From CATQHD01 sp965202675 (lineage in GTDB: Bacteria; Actinomycetota; Acidimicrobiia; Spongiisociales; Spongiisociaceae), in assembly GCA_965202675.1 (NCBI GenBank), contig OZ241842.1, positions 62,001-126,000 of the forward strand: a stretch of 64,000 nt of DNA. The letters are read 5' to 3'. This document shows, piece by piece, positions 1 to 9,790 of this stretch. The translations under genes were made by a program, and so were the position numbers. The notes below the pieces were generated by a model. That model worked only from the letters and a program-made list of their open reading frames with translations. It searched no databases and was not told the DNA's origin. The first letter of the stretch is position 1; every line of letters starts with the position of its first letter.

Positions 1-390
1 GCTCAGGAAGCGATCCGGGCGGTTCCCGGTTCCCTGCGGCAGGCCGGGATGGCGCTGGGTTCCACCAAGTGGCAGACGGTGCGGGCCCACGTACTCCCCA
101 ACGCCCTGCCCGGCATCCTCACCGGCACCATCCTGGCCCTGGCCAGGGCGCTGGGCGAGACGGCGCCGCTGGTGGTGGTGGGCGCCTCCACATTCATCAC
201 CACCGACCCCTCCGGCCCCTTCTCGAAGTTCACGGTGCTGCCCATCCAGATATACCAGTGGACCAGCCGCCCGCAGGACGAGTTCCGCAACATCGCCGCC
301 GCGGCGATAATCGTCCTGCTGGTCCTGCTGTTGACGCTCAACGCCGCCGCGGTGATACTCAGGAACCGGTATTCTCGGAGGACCGTATGA
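1..390 (+). CDS. pstA: Phosphate ABC transporter permease PstA, C-terminal part (cut by window edge)
   Basis: Inner-membrane permease of the high-affinity phosphate importer PstSCAB. The reading frame is open from the first base and starts inside the protein. It shows the EAA-type loop that contacts the ATPase (EAIRAVP, then LGSTKWQTVRAHVLPNALPGI), followed by the PstA-typical stretch LALARALGETAPLVVVGA and a final transmembrane segment (IIVLLVLLLTLNAAAVIL). About 129 codons are visible, so most of the gene lies upstream. The TGA stop overlaps the ATG of pstB (ATGA), as expected for one operon with pstB and phoU. Identification is firm from the loop sequence and the context. Confidence 0.93.
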   Translation, partial: AQEAIRAVPGSLRQAGMALGSTKWQTVRAHVLPNALPGILTGTILALARALGETAPLVVVGASTFITTDPSGPFSKFTVLPIQIYQWTSRPQDEFRNIAAAAIIVLLVLLLTLNAAAVILRNRYSRRTV

Positions 391-1235
391 CGATAGAAGA
401 GATTCGGACGGCCGACGGGGCGATGACCGAACAGACCGTTGCCATAGATACAGATACGGATCCGACCGACGGCGCTTTCGCCATGGAAACCGAGCGCCTC
501 GACGTCTACTACGGCAGGTTCCGGGCGGTCAAGGACGTTACGCTGTCCTTCCGCGACCGGCAGATCACCGCTCTGATCGGCCCCTCCGGATGCGGCAAGA
601 GCACCCTGCTGAGAACCCTCAACCGCATGAACGACCTGGTGCCCACCGCCCGGGTGGAGGGGGAGGTCAGGTTCCACGGCCAGAATATTTTCGAAGAGGC
701 GGTCGATCCGGTGGAGCTGCGCCGCCGGGTGGGGATGGTGTTCCAGAAGCCCAACCCGTTTCCCAAGAGCATCTATCAGAACGTGGCGTGGGGGGCCAGG
801 ATCAACGGGATGAAAGACGGCATCGACGATCTGGTCGAGCAGTCTCTGCGCCGGGCCACCCTCTGGGACGAGGTCAGGGACAAGCTGGACGAGAGCGGAT
901 ACTCCCTGTCGGGCGGCCAGCAGCAGCGGTTGTGCATCGCCCGCGCCATCGCCGTCAAGCCGGAGATCATCCTCATGGACGAGCCCACCTCGGCGCTGGA
1001 TCCGGTGGCCACCCTGCGCATCGAGGAGCTCATCCAGGAGCTGAAGGTCAACTACACGATCATCATCGTTACCCACAACATGCAGCAGGCCGCCCGCGCC
1101 TCCGACCACACCGTGTTCCTCAACATGGACCGCGACCGGGCGGGGTACGTGGTGGAGTCCGGGTCGACCAACACGCTGTTCACCAACCCCTCCAAGGCCG
1201 AGACCGAGGACTACATAACCGGGCGGTTCGGATGA
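387..1235 (+). CDS. pstB: Phosphate ABC transporter ATP-binding protein PstB
   Basis: Cytoplasmic ATPase that powers phosphate import through PstCA. The 282-residue protein carries Walker A GPSGCGKST (about residues 65-73), the PstB-typical TLNRMNDL just after it, FQKPNPFPKSIYQNVAWG, the ABC signature LSGGQQQR, Walker B IILMDEPTSALDP and the H-loop VTHNM. The chosen ATG overlaps the pstA stop by four bases (ATGA). The first 33 residues are an extra, poorly conserved N-terminal tail, so an in-frame ATG further in (MTEQ or METERL) could also be used. The gene ends in a four-base overlap with phoU. Confidence 0.96.
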   Translation: MTIEEIRTADGAMTEQTVAIDTDTDPTDGAFAMETERLDVYYGRFRAVKDVTLSFRDRQITALIGPSGCGKSTLLRTLNRMNDLVPTARVEGEVRFHGQNIFEEAVDPVELRRRVGMVFQKPNPFPKSIYQNVAWGARINGMKDGIDDLVEQSLRRATLWDEVRDKLDESGYSLSGGQQQRLCIARAIAVKPEIILMDEPTSALDPVATLRIEELIQELKVNYTIIIVTHNMQQAARASDHTVFLNMDRDRAGYVVESGSTNTLFTNPSKAETEDYITGRFG

Positions 1236-1921
1236 CCGAGTTCCGCAGCCAGTTCCACGCCGAGCTCAACGAGATGGAGGTGCTGCTGCTCGACATGGCC
1301 GAGAAGGCCGAACACCAGATCGTGGACGCGGTGGAATGCCTCTTGAAAGGCGATGCGGAGGCAGCCAGTCAGGTGCGCGCCGAAGACCGGCGGATCGACC
1401 GGATGTATGTGGAGGTGGAGCGGCGCTGGCACGAGATCATGGCGCGCCAGACTCCGGTGGCTTCGGATCTTCGCCTCATGTCGCTCATCCTCCAAGCCGG
1501 CCACAGTCTGGAACGGATGGGGGATCAGGCCTCCAACATCGCCTATATCACGGAGGTAACCGACGGCCTTCCGCAGAACGCCACCATCCTCCTGCATATC
1601 CGGGAGATGCGGTCCATCGTGGTGCCGATGCTGCAGACCGCCATGGATTCGTTGATCAAGCGCGATCTGAACCTGGCCCTGCGCCTTCCCGAAATGGACG
1701 ACCCGGCCGACTGGCTCAACCGCAACATCTGGAAGGAGGTTGCGGCCTGCGGCCCCGACCCCGACCTGCTCGAGTGGGCGGTGCAGATGATCCTGGCGGC
1801 GCGGGCGCTGGAACGGGTGGGGGACCGGGCGGTCGACATCGGCGAGCAGGTGGCCTTCCTGCTGACCGGGGAGTTCCGCGAGTTTCCGGAGGGCTGGATG
1901 ATAAGCAGGCAGCGGCAATGA
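1232..1921 (+). CDS. phoU: Phosphate signalling protein PhoU
   Basis: PhoU couples the Pst transporter to the PhoR/PhoP-type two-component system and restrains Pho regulon expression when phosphate is plentiful. The 229-residue protein is all-helical with two repeats. The metal-binding type motifs are visible in repeat 1 (LERMGDQASNIA) and repeat 2 (LERVGDRAVDIGEQ). The N-terminus (FRSQFHAELNEMEVLLLDM) is family-typical. Start ATG overlaps the pstB stop (ATGA) and the stop overlaps the next response-regulator gene by four bases, so pstA-pstB-phoU-regulator form one transcription unit. Confidence 0.95.
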   Translation: MTEFRSQFHAELNEMEVLLLDMAEKAEHQIVDAVECLLKGDAEAASQVRAEDRRIDRMYVEVERRWHEIMARQTPVASDLRLMSLILQAGHSLERMGDQASNIAYITEVTDGLPQNATILLHIREMRSIVVPMLQTAMDSLIKRDLNLALRLPEMDDPADWLNRNIWKEVAACGPDPDLLEWAVQMILAARALERVGDRAVDIGEQVAFLLTGEFREFPEGWMISRQRQ

Positions 1922-2625
1922 CCGCGGCGTCCATCCTGGTGGTCGAGGACGAGGAGACCCTTGCCGAATCGCTCCGCTACAACCTGGCCAGGGAGGGCTA
2001 CGAGGTAACGGTGGTGGGGGACGGACGGGCGGCGGTCGACGCCCACCGCCGCAACGGCGCCGACCTGGTGGTGCTCGACCTGATGCTGCCCAGCCTGGGG
2101 GGGCTGGACGTCCTGAAACAGATCAGGTCTGCTTCGGAGGCGCCGGTGGTGGTGGTAACCGCCAAGGACGCGGAGGCCGACGTGGTGGCCGGCCTCGAGC
2201 TGGGCGCCGACGACTACGTGACCAAGCCCTTCTCGATGCGCGAGCTGGTGTCGCGGGTGCGGGCCGCCCTGCGCCGGGCCTACCGGCCGCCCCGCGACCC
2301 GGACACCCTGGTGTTGGAGGGCGGGCCGGTGACCATGGACATAGACCGCCACGAGGTGCGGGTGGGCGGCGAGCTGGTCGGTTTCCGCCCCAAGGAGTTC
2401 GAGCTGCTGGAGTCGCTGCTGGTACGCAAGGGCCGGCTGGCGGCCCGTCGGACCCTGCTGGAGGAGGTGTGGGGGATGCCCTTCTACGGGGACCCCAAGA
2501 CGCTCGACGTCCACATCCGGCGTCTGCGGGAGAAGGTGGAGTCGGATCCCCGGTCACCGGAGTGGATACTCACCGTCAGGGGCCTCGGCTACAAGTTCTC
2601 CGACGACGATCGGGCGAGGGTTTGA
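1918..2625 (+). CDS. OmpR/PhoB-family response regulator
   Basis: DNA-binding response regulator, 235 residues. The receiver domain (about 1-120) has the acidic pair in VVEDEET, the phosphoacceptor Asp54 in LVVLDLMLP, and the conserved Lys in YVTKPFS. The C-terminal winged helix (about 135-235) ends with the typical TLDVHIRRLREKVE and RGLGYKF. Its place right after phoU, overlapping it by four bases, and the kinase gene 84 bases downstream make it the likely phosphate regulator (PhoP/RegX3-like). The family match is firm; the specific phosphate role is inferred from context. Confidence 0.93.
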   Translation: MTAASILVVEDEETLAESLRYNLAREGYEVTVVGDGRAAVDAHRRNGADLVVLDLMLPSLGGLDVLKQIRSASEAPVVVVTAKDAEADVVAGLELGADDYVTKPFSMRELVSRVRAALRRAYRPPRDPDTLVLEGGPVTMDIDRHEVRVGGELVGFRPKEFELLESLLVRKGRLAARRTLLEEVWGMPFYGDPKTLDVHIRRLREKVESDPRSPEWILTVRGLGYKFSDDDRARV

Positions 2626-2709
2626 GGGGCCGGGTCTGCAGCGGCGCCGCCGGACGGGCTGCCGCAGGGACCTCCGCAGGTCCGTCCATCCTGTAACGGT
2701 TCCCCGAAG

Positions 2710-3975
2710 ATGGCGGGCCGGAACATGCGGGGAGGGTCGGTTCCCGGATCGTCCGCGCCGCGCCGCGCCTCCGCCGGCGTCAGGGGGCTCCGGTGGATAT
2801 GCCCGCCGGTCCTGCTGTTGGCGGGTCTGGCGGCTCTTTCTGCGCCTGCGCCTTGGCCCTGGATAGGCGGTCCGGCGGCCTTGGCGGGCGTCGGGGCGTG
2901 GTTCTGGGCCGATCGCGTCGCGCGCCGGGCGGCGTCGGACGCCGGGCGCCGCATCCGGGAATTGAGCGCCGAGAACGTCCGGCTGGCGGACGGGGAGCGC
3001 CGGCATGCCGCCCTGCTGGCCTCGCTGCCGGTGGGGGTGGTCGCGGTGGGCCCCGACCGCCCGGTGTACGCCAACCGGGCCGCCTTCCGTTTCCTGGGCG
3101 AAAGGCTGTTGGAGGCGGGGGCGCCGATGCCCCCCGCGGTTCGCGAAGCAATCAAAGAGGCGCGCTGGGGCCGGCCCTCCTCGGGGCGGATCACCCGCGG
3201 CTACCCCCGCCGCACCATCGAGGTGTCCGCCTATCCGCCCGGCGGTGACGGTTTGATCCTGCTCCATCTGGTCGATGTAACCGAGCGCAGGCGGATCGAC
3301 CGGATACGGGAGGACTTCGTGACCGCCGCGTCGCACGAGCTCAAGACCCCGGTCGCCGCGATCCAGGCCGCCGCCGAGACGGTGCTGGCCTCTTTCGACG
3401 ACGATCCCGAGGCGGCGTTCGAGTTCTCCGGGCGGATCCTCGACAACGCGGTACGCATGTCGAAGATCGTGGCCGACCTGCTGGATCTGTCCCGCCTGGA
3501 ATCCGGCGGCCTGCGGACGGAGCCGTTCGATTTGGCCGGCGTGCTCGGCGAGGAGGTTCGGCGGCTGAGCTCGGCCCGTCCGCCCATCGAGTTCGGGGCC
3601 GAGGCTGCTCCGATGGTCGGCAACCCTTCCGATCTGGCGCTCGCCTTCCGGAACCTGTTGGAGAATGCGGTGCGGCACACCCCCGACAGCGGCCGGGTGC
3701 GGGCTTCGGTGCGAACCGAGAACGGCGAGGTAAAGGTGGAGGTATCCGACAGCGGCGCCGGCATCCCCGCCGCCGACATCCCCCGGATATTCGAGAGGTT
3801 CTACCGGGTGGACGCGGCCCGTTCCAGAGCCACCGGCGGCACCGGACTGGGCTTGGCGATCGTCAAGCACGTGGCCGACCAACACAGCGGCCGGGTAGAG
3901 GTAGAGAGCCGCCTGGGAGAGGGCTCCACCTTCAGAATATGCGTGCCTGCTCTCCCCCCCGACCAATCCGTCTGA
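2710..3975 (+). CDS. PhoR-like sensor histidine kinase
   Basis: Membrane sensor kinase of 421 residues, partner of the regulator just upstream. Two hydrophobic segments near the N-terminus (around 37-72) with almost no periplasmic loop resemble PhoR, which senses through Pst/PhoU rather than an external ligand. A PAS-like linker follows, then the dimerisation/phosphoacceptor box SHELKTPVAA with His209, the N box (LAFRNLLENAVRHTPD), G1 box (VSDSGAGIP), F box (IFERFYRV) and G2 box (TGGTGLGLAIVKH). An 84-base gap separates it from the regulator; the stop is followed closely by a convergent gene. Phosphate specificity is inferred from the operon. Confidence 0.9.
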   Translation: MAGRNMRGGSVPGSSAPRRASAGVRGLRWICPPVLLLAGLAALSAPAPWPWIGGPAALAGVGAWFWADRVARRAASDAGRRIRELSAENVRLADGERRHAALLASLPVGVVAVGPDRPVYANRAAFRFLGERLLEAGAPMPPAVREAIKEARWGRPSSGRITRGYPRRTIEVSAYPPGGDGLILLHLVDVTERRRIDRIREDFVTAASHELKTPVAAIQAAAETVLASFDDDPEAAFEFSGRILDNAVRMSKIVADLLDLSRLESGGLRTEPFDLAGVLGEEVRRLSSARPPIEFGAEAAPMVGNPSDLALAFRNLLENAVRHTPDSGRVRASVRTENGEVKVEVSDSGAGIPAADIPRIFERFYRVDAARSRATGGTGLGLAIVKHVADQHSGRVEVESRLGEGSTFRICVPALPPDQSV

Positions 3976-4013
3976 GAGGAACCGAGCGGGGGTTTCGAGC
4001 GGCTGGTACTTGC

Positions 4014-4688
4014 CTACCCGTTCCCGCGTCGGTGGATCAGAGCGTCGGCAAGGCGGCCGGCGAGAGCCTGCTCGCCGATGCCGCGCAGCTGGTCCGCCAG
4101 CTCCGGCCGTGATTTCGGGAAGACGCCGGCGCCGCCGAGCAAGGCGCGGGCCAGGTGCGTCAACATCGAGATCTGTATTTCCGCCGCGGCGTCGAGGTCG
4201 CCGACCTCCAGCATCTTGTCGTAGAGGGTTCGCATCTTGTCTGCGCGGGCCCGCGCCTCGACCGCCGACGGCGGAGTGACCCGGTCTCTCCATTCGGCGC
4301 ACAGCCGCGTCCACCATGCATCCCGCTCGAACAGGGCCCGACCGTACCGCACGGTCCAGGACAGATAGTCGTCCCCGGCCTCCAATTTCTGCCGGGCCTC
4401 CGCCTGCTCGTACAACCGCAGATCGACATCGATCGGCCTCATCGGCAAGCCGGGCCGCTGCGTCCGGTACACCATCACAAGGTCGAGGTCGTCGCTGTAC
4501 GCCACATCGCGCACCGCCGAACCGGAGGCGACAATCGCCCTGATCGCCCCGTTGCTTCTCGCGGCCCGCACTGCCTGGAGCGTCCAAGTCCGAGCGCTGT
4601 CGCTTGACCACGAACGGATCGCGTCGAGTGCGGAACTCGACAATGGTCGAGTGCGCACAACAACGTTCGCCGCCAATTGCTGTGTCAT
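4014..4688 (-). CDS. Minimal nucleotidyltransferase (MNT) domain protein, likely antitoxin-type partner
   Basis: 224 residues with a MNT/DNA polymerase beta-like fold signature: IVASGSAVRDVAYSDDLDLVMVY carries Gly56-Ser57 and the metal-binding Asp67-x-Asp69, with a further acidic strand (IDVDLRLY). The family transfers nucleotides (for example AMP or other NMP groups) to a protein or small-molecule target. The C-terminal half is helical. Its ATG overlaps the stop of the upstream HEPN-type gene by four bases, the arrangement of HEPN/MNT toxin-antitoxin pairs in which the MNT protein modifies and silences the HEPN RNase. Function is inferred from family and context; a plain nucleotidyltransferase role cannot be excluded. 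Confidence 0.72.
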   Translation of the reverse strand: MTQQLAANVVVRTRPLSSSALDAIRSWSSDSARTWTLQAVRAARSNGAIRAIVASGSAVRDVAYSDDLDLVMVYRTQRPGLPMRPIDVDLRLYEQAEARQKLEAGDDYLSWTVRYGRALFERDAWWTRLCAEWRDRVTPPSAVEARARADKMRTLYDKMLEVGDLDAAAEIQISMLTHLARALLGGAGVFPKSRPELADQLRGIGEQALAGRLADALIHRRGNG

Positions 4689-5065
4689 AGCTTCAGCAAA
4701 GCTCGGACAGATTCGGCATACTCCTCAATTGAGAGCGCGATATCTTCCGGTTCCATATCGTCAGGCGGATCGGTATCGCCGTATGCCGTGTATTTGCGCA
4801 TAGCGTTCAGGTCGACGAGCAGGCCTTCTACGTCGGGCAAGCCATGCTCCCTGTTGAGCCGCCGTGCTGCTTGCGCCTTGACCATGTGTCCTCGCGGAGC
4901 TTTTTGCTCGAGTTGCAGAGCCGCCGCGACGACACAGGCCTCGAGACAATAGAACCCGTACGTCGAGAGATCGGTCCAATCAGTCGGAGTATCCCAAGCC
5001 GCCTGTACCCGTTCGAGGTGCGAAAGGGCCAGCCGAAAGGAGTCCTCGGCCGTCTGTTCCTCCAT
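4685..5065 (-). CDS. HEPN-like small helical protein, likely toxin-type partner of the MNT protein
   Basis: 126-residue, mostly helical protein. The C-terminal block DLNAMRKYTAYGD looks like the HEPN active-site region (usual RNase motif R-X4-6-H), but here the spacing gives Arg90-X4-Tyr95 and no His at the catalytic place. Similar R-x-x-x-x-Y-G-D variants occur in HEPN-like proteins that accompany nucleotidyltransferases. A ribosome site (GAAGGG) lies seven bases before the ATG. The gene overlaps the following MNT gene by four bases (ATGA), so the two are translated together. Whether it is an active RNase toxin or only a structural partner is not decided by the sequence. Confidence 0.6.
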   Translation of the reverse strand: MEEQTAEDSFRLALSHLERVQAAWDTPTDWTDLSTYGFYCLEACVVAAALQLEQKAPRGHMVKAQAARRLNREHGLPDVEGLLVDLNAMRKYTAYGDTDPPDDMEPEDIALSIEEYAESVRALLKL

Positions 5066-5160
5066 CGGAGCACCCTTCGTTCGCTCCCAAGGATAGACAC
5101 CAATTATAGCAGGGGTCTTCTTTGTTGCGTTACGATAAGCGCGGCGTCAATGCTCTTGTT

Positions 5161-5688
5161 TCATTGCTCCGAGGTGCGGTCCTCGGCCGAGGTCCGCATG
5201 TGGTCGAGCCCGGTTCGGAGGGCGGGCCATCGCATGTCTCGTGTCTCGTTCTGGAGCGGAAGGCCCCGGCGAGATCGCTGGAACTCGTGCTCCACGCTGT
5301 AACGGCCGGCGCTCACCCCGTCGAGCGCCTCGTCGGTCAGGACGCCGACCCGGCGCTTGATCCGCGCGTTCCTGAGCTGGCCTGATATATGGGTCATTAC
5401 GCTTATCCAGTAGGGCAGGCCGGTTTCTTCCGAGTCGAGGATGAGGTCGGCCCCGCCGGCCAGGGCAACCTCGTTGGTAACCAAGAGGCCCAAGAAGCTT
5501 TGCCTCTCCGAGTCGACATCGAAGGCGAGCACCATCAGATCCGTCGGTTCGCGCCCGTCCTTGGAGCCGACAACGAGGATATCGCCTTCTACTACATCTC
5601 CCGGGCTCGGGTCGTCATCCCTCCAGGGGTATTCCGCGGGCCGGTGAGCCCCCAGGGCTTCGGTCAACCAATCAGACACCGGATCCAT
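5161..5688 (-). CDS. Hypothetical protein next to the MNT/HEPN pair
   Basis: I do not recognise this 175-residue protein. It begins MDPVSDWLTEALG, has a basic/acidic mixed composition, a beta-rich middle (DVVEGDILVVGS, DLMVLAFDVD, FLGLLVTNEVALAGGADLILD) and a polar, charged C-terminus; no signal peptide or membrane segment is visible. The ATG at 5688 is preferred because AGGA lies seven bases upstream; a GTG at 5715 in the same frame would add nine residues. It lies 95 bases upstream of the HEPN/MNT pair on the same strand, with less GC-rich DNA than the neighbouring core genes, so it may belong to the same acquired island. Confidence 0.55.
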   Translation of the reverse strand: MDPVSDWLTEALGAHRPAEYPWRDDDPSPGDVVEGDILVVGSKDGREPTDLMVLAFDVDSERQSFLGLLVTNEVALAGGADLILDSEETGLPYWISVMTHISGQLRNARIKRRVGVLTDEALDGVSAGRYSVEHEFQRSRRGLPLQNETRDMRWPALRTGLDHMRTSAEDRTSEQ

Positions 5689-5838
5689 CCTCGTTTCCTG
5701 TAACGCTATCGACACGCGATCTCGTCAATCAGCATCTACCGAGCCCTTTCGTCGAGGTCATCCGCCGCAACTTTGCGCTCGGAAAGGCTGCGTTGTCGTT
5801 TTGATGCTTCCTCTGTCCGCGCGGTGCATCCGAACGGC

Positions 5839-7263
<1,425 letters not shown>

Positions 7264-7337
7264 GCAGGTTAACCGATCCCGCCGCCCTTTCCGCGATTCC
7301 CCGCCGTTCGGAGTTTCTGAGTTTCGCTCCCCTAAGA

Positions 7338-7358
7338 TATATTGTTAGGGTAACCTAA
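7338..7358 (+). promoter_or_regulatory. Promoter -10 element with overlapping IdeR/DtxR-like iron box upstream of efeO
   Basis: The 14-base near-palindrome TTAGGGTAACCTAA (7345-7358) matches 13 of 14 positions of the inner part of the DtxR/IdeR consensus (TTAGGCTAACCTAA). A -10-like TATATT is at 7338-7343, so the box would overlap the transcription start, and a ribosome site GGGAGG (7371-7376) precedes the efeO ATG. An almost identical box occurs at 9751-9764. Fe(II)-bound IdeR/DtxR normally represses such promoters. Confidence 0.75.
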
Positions 7359-7380
7359 TATTCTTGGATAGGGAGGTCTG

Positions 7381-8367
7381 ATGACACGGAGAGCCGCATA
7401 TGCGGCAATGGCGGCGGCCGCGTTGGCTTTGCTGGCCGGGGCGTGCCGGGGGGACGACGGCGCCGAGGTGCGCACCATCGGCGGCTCGGATTCGGGGTCG
7501 GTTTCGGCCTCCGCCTCCGCCACCGGTTCGGGTTCGGCCACCGGGTTGTCCCTGGAAGAGTTCTCGGACGGGACGTCCGACAATCCGCTGGTGGTCCAGG
7601 CCGTGGCCGGGTACAAGGCATATGTGATCGAGCAGATCGACCTCATGATCGCCAACAACCTGGTGTTCAACGACGCGGTCCGGGCGGGCGACCTGGACGC
7701 GGCGCGCGCCGCCTACGCCCCGGCGCGGGTGGAATGGGAGCGGATCGAGCCAATCGCCGGCCTGATCGAGGACATCGACGGGGCGGTGGACAGCCGGGTG
7801 GACGACTTCGAGGGGCCCGACGATCCGGAGTTCACCGGCTGGCACCGCCTGGAATACATCCTGTTCGAGCTGGGCACCACTGACGGGGCGGTGCCCTTCG
7901 CCGACCGCCTCGACGCCGACCTGCAGACGCTCAAGGGCCAGATGGCCGGCCTGGAGCTGCCGCCCGCGGCGGTGGCGGTGGGCGCCGCCGAGCTGATCGA
8001 AGAGGTGTCGGAAGGCAAGATCACCGGTGAGGAGGACCGCTATTCCAAGACCGACCTATGGGACTTCAACGCCAATATCGAGGGGTCGCAGAAGGTGATC
8101 GAGCTGTTGACGCCCGCTCTCGAGGAAGCCGACCCCGATCTGCTGGCCAGGATCAACGACGGGTTCGCCGAGTTGAACGGGACCCTGTTCACCCTGCGCG
8201 ACGGAGACGGCTGGGTGCTCTACTGCCAGGAGAACGATCCCTATCCGTCGCCGCTGTGCCCGGATGAACCCACGGTCACCGCCGATACCATCGACCTGCT
8301 CAAGGCGCAGCTGGCCGGACTGTCGGAGAACGTCGCGCTGACCGCCGGAACGCTCGGATTACAATAG
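7381..8367 (+). CDS. efeO: EfeO-type iron-uptake lipoprotein (M75/imelysin-like)
   Basis: Periplasm-facing component of the EfeUOB iron uptake route. The 328-residue protein has a lipoprotein signal (hydrophobic AAMAAAALALLAG followed by the lipobox Cys at about 22), a low-complexity Ser/Gly/Ala linker, and the M75 domain with the metal-site motif GWHRLEYI (GxHxxE). The helical repeats ARVEWERIEPIAGLIEDIDGAVDSRVDD and YSKTDLWDFNANIEGSQKVIE are EfeO-typical. The N-terminal cupredoxin domain of the E. coli protein is absent, as in many short EfeO forms. It is followed after four bases by efeB. No efeU permease gene is in the cluster. An iron box overlaps its promoter. Confidence 0.9.
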   Translation: MTRRAAYAAMAAAALALLAGACRGDDGAEVRTIGGSDSGSVSASASATGSGSATGLSLEEFSDGTSDNPLVVQAVAGYKAYVIEQIDLMIANNLVFNDAVRAGDLDAARAAYAPARVEWERIEPIAGLIEDIDGAVDSRVDDFEGPDDPEFTGWHRLEYILFELGTTDGAVPFADRLDADLQTLKGQMAGLELPPAAVAVGAAELIEEVSEGKITGEEDRYSKTDLWDFNANIEGSQKVIELLTPALEEADPDLLARINDGFAELNGTLFTLRDGDGWVLYCQENDPYPSPLCPDEPTVTADTIDLLKAQLAGLSENVALTAGTLGLQ

Positions 8368-8371
8368 CAAG

Positions 8372-9679
8372 ATGGCGGAAGGTCACCCGGTCCGGGGTGG
8401 ATGTCCCGCAGGGGATGTGTTGTCGCCGGGTGTTTCACGGCGCAGTTTTCTCAAGGCGGGGGCCGCGGGGGGCGCCGCTGTGCTCGGGGCCCCGGCCCTG
8501 CTGGTTGCCTGCGCGGAGGCAGACGAGGGCGAGAGGGGCGCCGACTCCGCCGCCGCGGAGCCCCGATTCATCGAGTTCTACGGCGAGCACCAGGCGGGCA
8601 TCGCTCCGGCCTACATCCCGCCGCTGGGGTTGATGGCCGCCTTCAAGGTGCTGTCCCCGGATCGGGCCGCCCTCCGGGAGACCTTCCGAGAGCTGACCGA
8701 CGAGATACAGGGCCTCATGTCGGGCCGCCCGCCGGCGGTGCGGGGCGAGGCATTTCCCCCGACCGACTCCGGCATCCTCGGCGCGGCGCCCGGACCCGAC
8801 AACCTGAGCGTGGTGGTGAGCGTGGGCGCATCGCTGTTCGACGACCGTTACGGGCTGGCGGACAAACTGCCGGGCGAGCTGATCAGGATGCCGTTCATGG
8901 CCAACGACCGGCTGGATCCGCAGCGCACCCACGGGGATATGCTGCTCAACATCGACGCCGGCCACCCCGACACGATCCAGTTCGCCCTGCGGCAGCTGAT
9001 GCGCCGCCGCCGCCGGGACATGGTGCTGCATTGGGTGGTAGACGGCTACACCCGCGGCGCGGGCGCCAACGACGGCAGCGCCGGCGCGCCCCGCAACCTG
9101 TTGGGTTTCAAAGACGGCACCGCCAACCTGGACGGACGCGATCCGGCGGCGATGAAACGGTTCGTGTGGGTGCAGCCGGAGGACGACCAGCCGGCCTGGG
9201 CGGTGGGCGGCGCCTACCAAGCGGTGCGGGTGATCCGCATGTTCGTGGAGTTCTGGGACCGCACCCCGCTGGCCGAGCAGGAGGCCATCATCGGACGCCG
9301 CAAGGAGTCCGGCGCGCCGCTGGGTATGAGCCTGGAGAGCGACCTGCCGGTGTTCTCCGACGATCCGGACGGGGACAGGACCCCGTTGGACGCCCATATC
9401 CGGCTGGCCAACCCCCGCACCCCCGAAAGCGAGGACAACCTGATCTTCCGGCGGGGGTTCTCCTACACCAGAGGATTTGACCGGGCGGGGCGGCTGGATA
9501 TGGGGCTGGCCTTCGTCTCCTACCAGCGCAGCCTCTTCCAGGGGTTCATGGCGGTTCAGAACCGGTTGACCGGGGAGCCGTTGGAGGAATACATCCTGCC
9601 GGAGGGGGGCGGTTTCTTCTACGCCCTGCCGGGTGCGCCGGACGAGAGCCGGTTCCTGGGAGACGGTCTGTTTACCTGA
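8372..9679 (+). CDS. efeB: EfeB deferrochelatase / DyP-type heme peroxidase, Tat-exported
   Basis: Heme-dependent DyP-family peroxidase of the EfeUOB system, proposed to oxidise Fe(II) or release iron from heme outside the membrane. The 435-residue protein begins with a twin-arginine signal (SRRSFLKAGAAGG, about residues 22-34) with a Cys following the hydrophobic stretch. The DyP signature GFKDGTAN (catalytic Asp248 by family) and the heme-ligand region DAHIRLANPR (His342) are both intact, as is the C-terminal GGGFFYALPG. It starts four bases after efeO. The exact start is uncertain: a GTG at 8417 in frame would give a shorter signal peptide. Confidence 0.93.
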   Translation: MAEGHPVRGGCPAGDVLSPGVSRRSFLKAGAAGGAAVLGAPALLVACAEADEGERGADSAAAEPRFIEFYGEHQAGIAPAYIPPLGLMAAFKVLSPDRAALRETFRELTDEIQGLMSGRPPAVRGEAFPPTDSGILGAAPGPDNLSVVVSVGASLFDDRYGLADKLPGELIRMPFMANDRLDPQRTHGDMLLNIDAGHPDTIQFALRQLMRRRRRDMVLHWVVDGYTRGAGANDGSAGAPRNLLGFKDGTANLDGRDPAAMKRFVWVQPEDDQPAWAVGGAYQAVRVIRMFVEFWDRTPLAEQEAIIGRRKESGAPLGMSLESDLPVFSDDPDGDRTPLDAHIRLANPRTPESEDNLIFRRGFSYTRGFDRAGRLDMGLAFVSYQRSLFQGFMAVQNRLTGEPLEEYILPEGGGFFYALPGAPDESRFLGDGLFT

Positions 9680-9739
9680 CCCCCGAGCGGGGCCGCAGAA
9701 ACGATCCCTCGCCGCACCCCGCCGTTAGTTGGTAGACCT

Positions 9740-9764
9740 TATAAATCTTATTAGGATAACCTAA
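9740..9764 (+). promoter_or_regulatory. Second IdeR/DtxR-like iron box with -10 element
   Basis: TTAGGATAACCTAA at 9751-9764 has arms TTAGG and CCTAA around four bases, as in the box before efeO, and matches the inner IdeR/DtxR consensus at 13 of 14 positions. A -10-like TATAAA lies at 9740-9745. It sits directly upstream of the lipoprotein gene that leads the heme/siderophore transporter genes and suggests iron repression of this second transcription unit. Confidence 0.75.
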
Positions 9765-9790
9765 TCCAATTTTCCAGGAGGATGTCTCCA

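Noticed and set aside
2554..4611. Long minus-strand open frame across the kinase gene
   Set aside because: Shadow of GC-rich codon usage: the kinase on the plus strand has all motifs; the shadow is Arg/Gly/Pro-rich with no domain.
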